Source: Pseudomonadota bacterium
GTDB lineage: Bacteria; Pseudomonadota; Alphaproteobacteria; Rhizobiales; Xanthobacteraceae
NCBI GenBank assembly: GCA_018971625.1
Contig: JAGXAJ010000008.1
Coordinates: forward strand, 1-64,000
Reading direction: 5' to 3'
Length of the DNA stretch: 64,000 nucleotides
A program made the position numbers and the translations under genes. A model generated the notes under the pieces. That model was given only the letters and a program-made list of their open reading frames with translations. It was not told the origin of the DNA and made no database searches. Within the stretch, counting starts at the first letter, position 1. The number at the start of each line of letters is the position of its first letter. Below, piece after piece: positions 52,599-61,306 of the stretch.

Positions 52599-53930
52599 TT
52601 ACTGCACACGCCGCGTTTCCGGCATCACCAGCCAGATCATTGCAAGGCCCAGCGCCGCGATCCCGGCCAGACCAGTAAAGGCGATGCCGCTGCCGAATTT
52701 GTCGCTGACAAAGCCGGCCAGCCCCGTACTGAGCGAGGCACCGATGCCGGTCGCAGTGCCGACGATGCCCTGCGCCAGGTTGAAATGCCCGCTGCCAAAG
52801 GCGACGTCGGCGACGATCAGCGGCACCATCACGCTAAACACTGCGGCCGTGATGCCGTCGAACACTTGAACCATGACCAGCACGTAGGGATCGCTAACCA
52901 CCGCAAACAACAGCCCGCGGATCGCCAATGCCGCAAAGCCGATCAGAAGCAAGGGCCGGCGGCCCCATTGCTGCGCCTTGCGCCCGACCGAGGGCGAGGT
53001 CCAGGCCACGATGGCCTGAGGCACGACAATGCACGCCGCGATCAGGACCGTCGCCCAGTCACTCGAACGGGTGGTAACGACGCCGGCCATCAACGGCAAC
53101 ATCGCGGCGTTAGCGAGTTGCAGCAGCAAGATTGCGGCGGCGAAGATCAACAGCGCGGGCTTCCGGATCAACCGCAAGACGCTGGTGGCATTGACGTCCT
53201 CGACTTCGCGTACGACCGCGCCGTGCGCCCTTGTCGCGTCGACGTCACGCTCGCGGATTCGCACGAGCGATAGCAGCGCGGGTACCGCGAGAACGAACGT
53301 GACGATGAAAACCGAGCGGCTGGATAGCAAATGGCCGACGGTGCCCATGATGGCGGCTGCGATACCGTTGCCGAGCGAAGCAAAGCGCGCATTGCGCCCA
53401 AGCCGCTCGCCGATCGCGAACGGGCCGACCAGGCCGAGGCTGATCGCGGCGATTGCCGGGCCCAACACGCAGCTCGCCCCGGCGTGCAACGTCGCGGCGG
53501 CGGCGACAACCGGGAAGATCGGCCACAGCGCGTAACTCAGCGCGCTCAGCCCGATACCAGCGACCGCCAGTCCGGCCACCAGCCGTTCGGAGCGCGCGGC
53601 ATCGACAATGGCGCCGCCCGGCATCTGCCCGATCAGGCCGACGATGCCGCCGATCGAGAGCACGAAGCCGATCTCGGCCTGGGTCCATTTCTGCGTCGTC
53701 AGATAAACCGCGACGAAGGGACCGAAGCCGGTCTGCACGTCAGCGAGAAAGAAGATGAACCAGTCGAGGCCACGCAGACTTTCAGCGGAGGGAGAGGGTC
53801 CAGTCGGTGGCAAAGGCCCGTTGCTTTCGCCGCCGACCGGTCGCTTCCGATCGTCGCCATCAATCCGGTCCGGCGAGGGTTTGGGTGCGTCCGCAAACAG
53901 GATATCCCCTCCGCCTGCTCTATTGCTCAT
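52599..53930 (-). CDS. MFS transporter
   Basis: 443 residues from the ATG at 53930. Twelve hydrophobic segments after a soluble start (residues 1-50); A-loop motif around QMPGGAIVDAARSERLVAG, typical of the major facilitator superfamily, and a central loop with RERDVDATRAHGAVVREVED. The ATG overlaps the PRC-barrel gene by 11 bp, so the two are coupled. Substrate unknown. Last intact gene of the ABC-GDE-PRC-MFS operon, ending 110 bp before a dehydrogenase remnant. Confidence 0.87.
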   Translation of the reverse strand: MSNRAGGGDILFADAPKPSPDRIDGDDRKRPVGGESNGPLPPTGPSPSAESLRGLDWFIFFLADVQTGFGPFVAVYLTTQKWTQAEIGFVLSIGGIVGLIGQMPGGAIVDAARSERLVAGLAVAGIGLSALSYALWPIFPVVAAAATLHAGASCVLGPAIAAISLGLVGPFAIGERLGRNARFASLGNGIAAAIMGTVGHLLSSRSVFIVTFVLAVPALLSLVRIRERDVDATRAHGAVVREVEDVNATSVLRLIRKPALLIFAAAILLLQLANAAMLPLMAGVVTTRSSDWATVLIAACIVVPQAIVAWTSPSVGRKAQQWGRRPLLLIGFAALAIRGLLFAVVSDPYVLVMVQVFDGITAAVFSVMVPLIVADVAFGSGHFNLAQGIVGTATGIGASLSTGLAGFVSDKFGSGIAFTGLAGIAALGLAMIWLVMPETRRVQ

Positions 53931-54435
53931 CGAATTGCAGCGGTTGCAAGCTGCCGGAAGCGCCCAGCACCACAATCGGCGAATCTTCCTTGTATTCGGG
54001 CGCCGCCTTTACCTGATCCTTGGTCAATTCGAGCGTGATAGCATCGCTCTTGTCGGCGACGCGGCCAAATCGCAATGCCTTCCAGTCGACCACGATCTTT
54101 CGGCTGCCAACGCCGAGGAAACCGCCGAAATCGATCACCGCGGCGCGAACCGTGCCGCTGCGATCAACGATCACGTCAACGATATGGCCCATGTCCTCAT
54201 TTGCGGCGCTGCGGACGTCGCGACCCAACACACCATGGGCCTCTCTCGCGCCGATGATGGTAACCGAAGCCGGCGGCGCGGGTGCTTTCGGAGCGGCCGG
54301 GGGTGTGGCTTTCGGCGGCGGTGCAGGCGGGGTAGTATTCGGTTGTGGCGTATCGTCGGCAGCACGAACCGCTACCGCCGCAAGTAGTACGGAAAGCAGG
54401 ATCGCAAGCGGCGTGGACAGACGTTTGGCTCCCAT
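53920..54435 (-). CDS. Exported PRC-barrel domain protein
   Basis: 171 residues from ATG 54435 with AGGAGG upstream. Signal peptide (MGAKRLSTPLAILLSVLLAA, cleaved near AVRA), a Pro/Ala-rich linker about 25-60, and one PRC-barrel domain about 65-150: GREVHG-type ARDVRSAANEDMGHIVDVIV, FLGVGSRKIVVDWKALRF. PRC-barrels are small beta-barrels involved in RNA or membrane and stress functions. It lies 27 bp after the GDE gene and overlaps the MFS start. Confidence 0.85.
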   Translation of the reverse strand: MGAKRLSTPLAILLSVLLAAVAVRAADDTPQPNTTPPAPPPKATPPAAPKAPAPPASVTIIGAREAHGVLGRDVRSAANEDMGHIVDVIVDRSGTVRAAVIDFGGFLGVGSRKIVVDWKALRFGRVADKSDAITLELTKDQVKAAPEYKEDSPIVVLGASGSLQPLQFDEQ

Positions 54436-54462
54436 GGGGCCTCCTCGAAACAACCGCAAGCT

Positions 54463-56664
54463 TTAGTGCGCGAGCACGATCGACACCCGGATCTCGCCGC
54501 ACGTGCGCAATACTTCCAGCGATACCTCCTCCTCGTGACGACGCACCCGAAGATCGACGCTGGAAGCGCCAAGCCGAAGATCGCGCAGCACCACTTCGCT
54601 GAGAAAAGCCGGCAGGCGCGGGTTGCGCAGGCGGATCTCGCCATTTGCGGCGTCGAATTCCAGGCCGAGGGCCGCTTCCAGCAGCGTGAAGGGCGTCGCG
54701 CTGGCCCAAGCTTGCGGCGCGCAGGCAACGGGATAGAGCGTCGGGCCGCGGCCCTTCTCGCGCCGGAAACCGCAAAACAATTCCGGCAGCCGACGCAGAT
54801 CCATGTAGGTCGCGGCGTCGAACAATGCGCGAAACAAATGGGCTACCGAATGCTTCAGGCCATAGCGCGCCAGCCCAAGCGCGATCAGCGCATTGTCGTG
54901 CGGCCAGATCGAGCCGTCATGATAGGACATCGGATTGTAGCGAGCCTCGCCGCGCGCCACGGTGCGGATACCCCAGCCGGTGAAAAAATGTGGCCGCATC
55001 AAATCCGCGGCAACCAGCCGCGCCCTGTCGTGCCGGATCATGCCGCTGAACAGCAATTGGCCCGCGTTCGAGGTCCGCACCCGGCACGGCTCTTTGTTGC
55101 CATCCAGCGCCACGGCGTAGGTGCCCAGTTCATCGCACCAGAACGCATCCTCGAAACGTTGGGCCAGTCGTCCTGCTTCGGCTTCGAGCTTTTTCGCCAT
55201 ATCGCGCTTGCCGAGACGCAGCGCGCAGCGCGCCGCCAGGCGCTTGCCGGCGAAGACATAACCTTGCACTTCTGCCAGCGCGATGTAGCCTTCGGCGAGC
55301 CGGCCGTCGGCGTGAAAGATCGCATCGAACGAGTCCTTCCAGCCCTGATTGGCGAGACCCTGCTCGGACGCACGCTGATATTCGATGAAACCGTCGCGAT
55401 CGGGATCGCCCGCGCCGTCGATCCAGCGCAGCCCGGCTTCGATCGCTGGCCACAATTCGGCCAGCGTCTCTTCATCATCGGTCCGCTCGACATAGAGACC
55501 GGCCAGCAGCACGAACAGCGGCGTCGCATCGACACTGCCGTAATATTGCGCGAACGGCACCTCACGCAGTGCCGCCATCTCGCCACCGCGCATTTCATGC
55601 AGGATCTTCCCGGGCTCCGCATCGGCGAGCGGATCGACGGCCTTGGCCTGGTAAAAGGCAAGCCGCTTGAGTACACCGCGCGCGACCCGTGGATCGATCC
55701 ACAGCATTTGCAGCGCCGTGATGATGCCGTCGCGACCAAATGTCGTGGAGTACCATGGAATGCCGGCGTAGGGATATCGTCCCTGCGGCGTATCGGTCAT
55801 CAGCATGTTGAGGTCGGCCATCGACTGGCACAGCACCTCGTTGAAGATGTTGTTCGAGGTTTCGACGCTGGTTGCGCCGTCGTTGGATCGCCGCATTTCA
55901 CGGCGATGCGCCAACAGGCCGCGGAAGAACGGGACCGGTTTGGCCGCGGCCGGCTTGTTGCAGGACACCGCGACAAACAGCGAACTCGCTTGCTGCGGAG
56001 CGAGCTCGAAGTGATAGGTCGCGGCATTGATCCCAAGCCGCGTCGGCCTGGGATAGAAATGCAGCGCTGTATGGCGAGACTCGCCGTCGAGGCCGCGATA
56101 ATCGAGCTGCACGTCGGATGGCCCGAGCAATTTGCTCGAGCCGATGCCGCGGCGCGGACGTTTTTCACCGCGCACTTCAAACAGGTCCGCGAAATCGTTG
56201 TCGAACAGCAGCGTCAGATCGAAGCTCGCAGGATCGCCGCCGTGGTTCTGCAGGCCGATACGCTGGTAGGCCGTGCCGCGCCATAGGAAGATGCTGCGGA
56301 CGATGTGCAGCATGTCCTTTTGCAACACGATGTGGCAGTTGCGATAGATGTCGGGATTGGTGAGATCGACCGTCAGCGATGAATTGTCGTCGCGCAAGCT
56401 CGATCCCAGCAGCAGCGGCTGCACATCGTCCAGCGCCAGTTCGAGCCGGGCGAGATAGCGGGTGTCGGCGCTGAACAGGCCGTCAGGGCCACCGGCGGAT
56501 GCGCCGATGTCGCCATGGCTGTCGAGCACGATAAACGTGTCGTCGTGTTTGAGCGAGCGCCGCGGCCGTGCCGCGGGACCGGTCATCGGGATGTAGAACG
56601 GAGATTCCGCGACCGGTTGGGCGGTCCGGACTGCTGCGACCATACTTGTGACTTCGACTGGCAT
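54463..56664 (-). CDS. Glycogen debranching-like enzyme (GDE_N + (alpha/alpha)6 glycosidase domain)
   Basis: 733 residues. N-terminal GDE_N_bis domain about 30-215 (LKHDDTFIVLDSHGDIGASA, GLFSADTRYLARLELAL) and an (alpha/alpha)6 barrel about 280-690 with RYPYAGIPWYSTTFGRDGII, the acid region YQRASEQGLANQGWKDSFDA and YHDGSIWPHDNALIALGLAR. These are amylo-alpha-1,6-glucosidase-like proteins, common in rhizobia and often annotated as such. It could debranch glycogen or act on another alpha-glucan. Begins 73 bp after the ABC exporter gene. Confidence 0.88.
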   Translation of the reverse strand: MPVEVTSMVAAVRTAQPVAESPFYIPMTGPAARPRRSLKHDDTFIVLDSHGDIGASAGGPDGLFSADTRYLARLELALDDVQPLLLGSSLRDDNSSLTVDLTNPDIYRNCHIVLQKDMLHIVRSIFLWRGTAYQRIGLQNHGGDPASFDLTLLFDNDFADLFEVRGEKRPRRGIGSSKLLGPSDVQLDYRGLDGESRHTALHFYPRPTRLGINAATYHFELAPQQASSLFVAVSCNKPAAAKPVPFFRGLLAHRREMRRSNDGATSVETSNNIFNEVLCQSMADLNMLMTDTPQGRYPYAGIPWYSTTFGRDGIITALQMLWIDPRVARGVLKRLAFYQAKAVDPLADAEPGKILHEMRGGEMAALREVPFAQYYGSVDATPLFVLLAGLYVERTDDEETLAELWPAIEAGLRWIDGAGDPDRDGFIEYQRASEQGLANQGWKDSFDAIFHADGRLAEGYIALAEVQGYVFAGKRLAARCALRLGKRDMAKKLEAEAGRLAQRFEDAFWCDELGTYAVALDGNKEPCRVRTSNAGQLLFSGMIRHDRARLVAADLMRPHFFTGWGIRTVARGEARYNPMSYHDGSIWPHDNALIALGLARYGLKHSVAHLFRALFDAATYMDLRRLPELFCGFRREKGRGPTLYPVACAPQAWASATPFTLLEAALGLEFDAANGEIRLRNPRLPAFLSEVVLRDLRLGASSVDLRVRRHEEEVSLEVLRTCGEIRVSIVLAH

Positions 56665-56737
56665 TGATGACCTCGCGCGGTTTCCCCTCGGCCTCTGCGA
56701 TCAACGCACTAGGACTCAACTCGTCATCCGCGCAAGC

Positions 56738-58501
56738 TCAAGCCGCATGCGTCGCCAGGCGGCTCATTTCCTGCGTTACCAGTTCGCGATAAGGCCCCTC
56801 GCCCTGCATCAGACGGTCCGGCGGCCCGTCCTCGATGATCCTGCCGGCCTTCAGCATCACCACCCGATCGAAATTGCGCAAGGTCGCGAGCCGGTGCGCG
56901 ATCGCGATCACGGTACGGCCGCGCATCAGCCGGCCGAGCGCCTCGCGAATCGCTTCCTCGGATTCGCTGTCGAGGGCGGCCGTGGCCTCATCAAGTAACA
57001 ATATCGGCGCGTCCTTCAGGAAAGCACGCGCGATCGCGATGCGCTGGCGCTGGCCGCCCGACAACTTGACGCCGCGGTCGCCGACCATGGTCGCAAGCCC
57101 CTGGGGAAGCGTTTCGACGAAATCGCACCTTGCCGCGATCGCCGCGCGAAGCACCTCGTCGTCGGTCGCGGTCGGCCTGCCATAACGAATGTTTTCCAGG
57201 ATCGACCGCTGAAACAACGAGATGTCCTGCGGCACTACCGAGATCGCCTCACGCAGGCTTTGCTGCGTGACTCGCGAAATATCCTGGCCATCGATGGTGA
57301 TGCTGCCTTGCTGCACGTCGTAAAATCGCTGCAGCAGCACGAACAGGCTGGATTTGCCGCCGCCGGACTGTCCGACCAGTCCGACCCGTTGTCCGGCCTG
57401 CAGGCGCAGGCTGAATCGGTCGAACACCTTGAGGCCGCCGGGATAGCGGAACGACACATTGTTGAACGCAATCGCCGCCCCCGCCTTGACCAATGGCTCA
57501 GCCTCGGGGTGATCGTTCAGCTCGTGCGGCAACAGCAGCGTCGCGATCGCCTCCGTCAGCCGCGCGACATGCTGGGTGACGTCGACTAACGCCACTGCGA
57601 GATCGCGCGTGGCGCTCAGAATGGAAATGCCGAGCGTGCAGACCAGCACGACATCGCCCGTGGTGGCGGCGCCGCGTTGCCACAGCATGATGGCCCACGC
57701 CAGCAGGGCGACGGTCAGCATGACGGTAATTCCGGCGTGGAGGATGCGCAGTTTTTCGAGATAGCGCAGGCTGCGCCCGCGAGCGGTCAGCTCCCGGTTG
57801 ACCGTCGCGTCGAACCGATCGTGCTCGAAAGAGAGGCCGCAGAACGCGCGGACAAGAGGCATATTGTTGATGACGTCGACCATCTCGCCGTCGACCGCCG
57901 CGGCCTTGTTGGCGAAATCGTCATGCAAGGGTTTGCCGGCGGCCGCGAGATGGAACATCGCCATCACCATCGCGCCGGCGACGACGATCAGACCCGCCGC
58001 CATCGGCAGGCTGACCGTTCCGATCAGGGCGATCGCCGACATGGTCGCCATGCAGGGCGGCAGCACATTCCAGACGAACATGTTCTCCACGGTGAAGACC
58101 GCATTGGACGTGGCGGTAATACGGCTGGTGAGCATGCCCGGCAGCCGGTCGGAGAAGTAGCTCGGCGAATGCCCGGTCAGATGACGGAAGATGTCGCGGC
58201 GCAAATCACCCGTCACTCCCACAAATGTGAAGCTCGCGGTCCAGCTCGCGATCCGCCACAAAAAATTGTCGGCGGCGATCAATGACATCAGAAAAATGAA
58301 CGCCAGCCACACACCCCCGGCCCGAGCCGAACCGGCCGACAGGTTATCGACCAGGTACTTCACGCCATATTGCGTGCCTACCGAACAGGCAACCGCGGCC
58401 ATTACGGCGGCCAAGATCGCGACGTGGGCTGCCATTCGCTGGCGAAGATAACGCATCACAAATGGAAAAGGACGATGGGCGTATCCTGAAAGACTATCCA
58501 T
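56738..58501 (-). CDS. ABC exporter, fused permease-ATPase (MsbA/lipid or glycan type)
   Basis: 587 residues. Six-helix membrane domain about 10-310, then the nucleotide-binding domain with Walker A GLVGQSGGGKSSLF, the Q-loop, signature LSGGQRQRIAIARAF, Walker B ILLLDEATAAL and H-loop AHRLATL. Homodimeric exporter family including MsbA and the beta-glucan exporter NdvA. Start at ATG 58501; a 16-bp tandem duplication has copied this start codon to 58517 out of frame. First gene of the ABC-GDE-PRC-MFS unit. Confidence 0.92.
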   Translation of the reverse strand: MDSLSGYAHRPFPFVMRYLRQRMAAHVAILAAVMAAVACSVGTQYGVKYLVDNLSAGSARAGGVWLAFIFLMSLIAADNFLWRIASWTASFTFVGVTGDLRRDIFRHLTGHSPSYFSDRLPGMLTSRITATSNAVFTVENMFVWNVLPPCMATMSAIALIGTVSLPMAAGLIVVAGAMVMAMFHLAAAGKPLHDDFANKAAAVDGEMVDVINNMPLVRAFCGLSFEHDRFDATVNRELTARGRSLRYLEKLRILHAGITVMLTVALLAWAIMLWQRGAATTGDVVLVCTLGISILSATRDLAVALVDVTQHVARLTEAIATLLLPHELNDHPEAEPLVKAGAAIAFNNVSFRYPGGLKVFDRFSLRLQAGQRVGLVGQSGGGKSSLFVLLQRFYDVQQGSITIDGQDISRVTQQSLREAISVVPQDISLFQRSILENIRYGRPTATDDEVLRAAIAARCDFVETLPQGLATMVGDRGVKLSGGQRQRIAIARAFLKDAPILLLDEATAALDSESEEAIREALGRLMRGRTVIAIAHRLATLRNFDRVVMLKAGRIIEDGPPDRLMQGEGPYRELVTQEMSRLATHAA

Positions 58502-58518
58502 GTGAAAGACTATCCATG
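58487..58518. repeat. 16-bp tandem duplication spanning the ABC gene start codon
   Basis: TGAAAGACTATCCATG at 58487-58502 is repeated exactly at 58503-58518. On the coding strand the copy reads CATGGATAGTCTTTCA twice. The upstream ATG (58517) opens a seven-codon frame ending in TAG over the real start. Confidence 0.9.
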
Positions 58519-58528
58519 TAGCTGACAA

Positions 58529-58726
58529 CCCGTTGTGAAGAAGAGGAAATCTTATCCGGACGCGCTGGTTTCGATCGATCGATTAAATATTCCCGGCAGT
58601 TCCGCGCGCGATGCGTTCGCCGCGCCATCATTCTGCCCCGGCAACCACGGCAAAAGTCTGATCGGAGGGGATGGCATCAGCAAGGCCCTGATGTGGAAGA
58701 TGTGCGTACGAACGAGTGCACGTTCT
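58529..58726. other. Divergent intergenic region
   Basis: No gene. Separates the leftward ABC operon from the rightward glycosyltransferase gene and would be the 5' leader of the ABC transcript if the promoter at 58727-58755 works in both directions. Confidence 0.5.
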
Positions 58727-58755
58727 GGGAACTTCGCAGGCGCGGAAACGTTCCC
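58727..58755 (+). promoter_or_regulatory. EcfG (general stress response) promoter, near-symmetric
   Basis: GGAAC at 58728-58732, 16 bp, CGTT at 58749-58752, exactly the EcfG consensus of Bradyrhizobium and relatives (GGAAC-N16/17-CGTT). The element is a near-palindrome: on the minus strand GGAAC (58750-58754), 16 bp, then AGTT, one mismatch from consensus. It lies 73 bp upstream of the glycosyltransferase start. EcfG is released through PhyR-NepR under stress. Confidence 0.65.
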
Positions 58756-58824
58756 TGTGCGGCCTGCCTATGTCGGCCACAAAGTGGGGCTTTTCCATAC
58801 ATGATCATGACAGGAGACGGATAG

Positions 58825-59892
58825 ATGCGCATCGCGCAGGTTGCTCCGCTAACGGAGGCTGTTCCACCCAAATTGTATGGCGGAACCGAACGGGTGGTAC
58901 ACTGGTTGACCGAGGAACTTGTCGCGTTGGGAAACGATGTCACGCTGTTCGCCAGCGGCGATTCCCGGACTTCCGCGAAACTTGACGCGACCTGGCCGAG
59001 GGCACTGCGGCTCGACGGATCGGTCCGCGATCCCAACGCGCTGCATATGGTGATGCTGGAGCGCGTTCGGCAAAAATGTGATGACGAGGAATTCGACTTC
59101 CTGCACTTTCATCTCGATTACTACCCATTCTCCCTGTTCTACCGGCAGCCGACCCCATTTCTGACAACCCTGCATGGCAGGCTGGACCTGCCCGAGCACC
59201 AGCCGGTGTTCACGACCTTCTCTGACGTTCCCGTGATTTCGATTTCAAATGCACAGCGGCGTCCGGTGCCGCAGGCCAATTGGGTCCGCACCGTCCATCA
59301 TGGTCTGCCGGAAAAGCTGCTGATGCCGCAGCAGGTTAGCCTTGGCTATCTCGCGGTGCTCGGCCGCATTGCACCGGAAAAGGGCGTCGACCGCGCGATC
59401 AGGATCGCGATCCGCTGCGGCATCCCGCTCAAGATCGCAGCCAAGGTCGATCGCGCCGATCAGGATTATTACGACGAAGTAATTCGTCCGCTGATGGATC
59501 ACCCGCTCGTCGACTATGTCGGCGAAATAGGCGATCATGAAAAATCCGATTTTCTGAGCGGCGCGATTGGGCTGCTCGTTCCGATCGACTGGCCCGAACC
59601 CTTCGGGATCGTCATGATCGAAGCTATGGCCTGCGGCACGCCGGTGATCGCCTACAATCGGGGCTCCGTCCCCGAGGTGATCGATGTCGGCCTGACAGGC
59701 TTTATCGTCGAGGACGAAATCAGCGCGGTCGCCGCCGTCAACCGGCTTTCCGAACTGAACCGCGACGCGATCCGAAAGCAGTTCGAGGCGCGCTTCACCG
59801 CGCGGCGCATGGCGCTCGACTATCTCGCAGCCTATCGCAGCCTGACGGAAGCTACGGAGCCACGGATCAAGCTCGTGAGCAGCGCGGAATAG
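58825..59892 (+). CDS. Glycosyltransferase family 4 protein
   Basis: 355 residues with a strong AGGAGA ribosome site. GT-B fold: N-terminal IAQVAPLTEAVPPKLYGGTE and RVVHWLTEELVALGNDVTLF; C-terminal donor-binding YLAVLGRIAPEKGVDRAIRI and the GT4 signature EPFGIVMIEAMACGTPVIAY near 258-277. Cytosolic. Uses a nucleotide sugar to extend a polysaccharide, glycolipid or oligosaccharide. Preceded by an EcfG-type promoter, so probably induced by stress. Divergent from the ABC exporter operon. Confidence 0.93.
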   Translation: MRIAQVAPLTEAVPPKLYGGTERVVHWLTEELVALGNDVTLFASGDSRTSAKLDATWPRALRLDGSVRDPNALHMVMLERVRQKCDDEEFDFLHFHLDYYPFSLFYRQPTPFLTTLHGRLDLPEHQPVFTTFSDVPVISISNAQRRPVPQANWVRTVHHGLPEKLLMPQQVSLGYLAVLGRIAPEKGVDRAIRIAIRCGIPLKIAAKVDRADQDYYDEVIRPLMDHPLVDYVGEIGDHEKSDFLSGAIGLLVPIDWPEPFGIVMIEAMACGTPVIAYNRGSVPEVIDVGLTGFIVEDEISAVAAVNRLSELNRDAIRKQFEARFTARRMALDYLAAYRSLTEATEPRIKLVSSAE

Positions 59893-60210
59893 ACAGCGTT
59901 TCGCTACGGGTATTCGTCATGCCCGGCAGAAGCGCGAGGCGCGTTCTTCGTGCTAGATTAGATGTCCGGGCATGACGGTGGGAGAAACGGCCGGCGGCGG
60001 CTGCCTAACTCGCCATCGTCCGCTTCGGCCCGACGATCTCGAACATGCGACATCAGCTCGCCAGCCGCCCGCGCAAACGGGCCGAAATGGCGCGCGCCTT
60101 TCACCCCGCCCGGCTTTGTCCGCGCCAGCCACATCTTTGTGCTCGAAACAAATCAGAACAAGGCAGGAATAGCCGGCAGAGAACCGGGCTCGACAATCCG
60201 GTGACCGATA
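59893..60210. repeat. Gap with inverted repeat GTCATGCCCGG / CCGGGCATGAC
   Basis: Perfect 11-bp arms at 59916-59926 and 59966-59976, the usual intergenic palindrome type; it may end the glycosyltransferase transcript. From 59980 to 60210 no gene or further structure is seen. Confidence 0.6.
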
Positions 60211-60378
60211 TTACCGGTTAACCGACGAGAATTCCGTGCTGCAATTTCGTCCACATTCCGGTTCGGGCGCTGCAATAAACCAGATCAATACGAAGGTGCA
60301 AAACGCGAGTACCGCAATGCAGCCGGATACCACCATGGTGACGTCTTCGCTGTCGGCATTTTGAAGCCATTTGCGCAT
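60211..60378 (-). CDS. Small single-pass membrane protein, 55 residues
   Basis: Starts ATG 60378 with a strong GGGAGG seven bases upstream; stop TAA at 60211-60213. The sequence MRKWLQNADSEDVTMVVSGC is followed by a hydrophobic segment IAVLAFCTFVLIWFIAAPEP and a short hydrophilic tail with CGRNC. One transmembrane helix at about 17-38. No known domain. The clean ribosome site, codon use and TM pattern make it a likely real gene in an otherwise empty 1-kb gap. Confidence 0.6.
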   Translation of the reverse strand: MRKWLQNADSEDVTMVVSGCIAVLAFCTFVLIWFIAAPEPECGRNCSTEFSSVNR

Positions 60379-60956
60379 CTCAAGCCTCCCGGACCGAACC
60401 CATCAACAACAACGATATGTCCTGCCCACGGCCTGTTACGTTAAAATGGCGCCTCGATCAACCGGCACCGCTGATTGAACCACAGCCATTCACGGACAAC
60501 CGCGCCGCGCGTGCCTACCCGACCAGCCGCGCATACTTCGCCCGTGCATCGCATCGGGGCGATGACGCGCGACGGCTACTTCCATCCCGCGCGGCGCGCA
60601 TCAGGCCTTATGTGCTGACAATGGCGCGGCGGTTGACGCGTATGGGACCGGTCAGCGCCGGGCAAACCACAAAACTCTGCAACCAGATCACTGTCGGTTG
60701 CGCGAGGCACCGACGTCGATGCGCTCGAGATCTACGAATTATCGGCGTTGCAGGGCGGCAAATAACCGGTCCTGACATCATCAGCCGATTTCAGATGGGC
60801 TTACGGCAAAAATGCCATATAAAAATGCGTATTATGTCGCAAACGCCACAACATTTCTGAGCGGTCCGGCTTACGTCTCCCGCAAAGGAGACGAAGATGT
60901 TACGGGATTGCCAACAACTATCTATCAGATATGATAGCCTTCCAAACGGAGGTGCC
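60379..60956. other. 578-bp gap, nothing recognised
   Basis: Both strands contain only short frames without similarity or codon bias. Around 60800-60860 the sequence is AT-rich and contains AAAATGCCATATAAAAATGC, a possible promoter for the DUF6471 gene. Confidence 0.4.
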
Positions 60957-61199
60957 ATGAACGTCAAATCCGAAGCGGAATGGGCTGAACGGGCCGGCGC
61001 CTTCCTGAAGCACAAGGTGAAAGATGCCGACATCACCTACATCGAGCTAGCCAGGCGGCTCAGGAAGCATGGAATAATGGAAACGGAAGCCTCGATCACC
61101 AACAAGCTGGCGAGAGGGACATTCCCGGCAACATTCTTTCTTGCCTGTATTGCGGCGCTGGAACTGGACGGGATAGCAATGAAGGAAATCTTACCGTAG
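60957..61199 (+). CDS. DUF6471 domain protein
   Basis: 80 residues from ATG 60957 with CGGAGG upstream. The whole protein is the domain: WAERAGAFLKHKVKDADITY, IELARRLRKHGIMETEASIT, NKLARGTFPATFFLACIAAL. It looks like a compact helix-turn-helix unit (ELARRL...TEASITNKLARG), so DNA binding is plausible. Function not known. Confidence 0.82.
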   Translation: MNVKSEAEWAERAGAFLKHKVKDADITYIELARRLRKHGIMETEASITNKLARGTFPATFFLACIAALELDGIAMKEILP

Positions 61200-61306
61200 C
61201 TACGTCCAGGCGCTTATACAGAGCGCTGCCAAGAAAATGTTCGTTGATCCGCGCCGGATCGGCTGCTCGCGGTGGCAGTGGCAAAAGCGCGCAGAGGGAG
61301 CCTGCG

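Noticed and set aside
54466..56286. 606-codon plus-strand frame antisense to the debranching-like gene
   Set aside because: Shadow of the real gene; composition rich in Arg, Gln and His, as expected for a GC-rich complement.
60401..60860. 147-codon plus-strand frame in the 60.4-60.9 kb gap
   Set aside because: No ribosome site, no similarity, irregular codon use; more likely non-coding.
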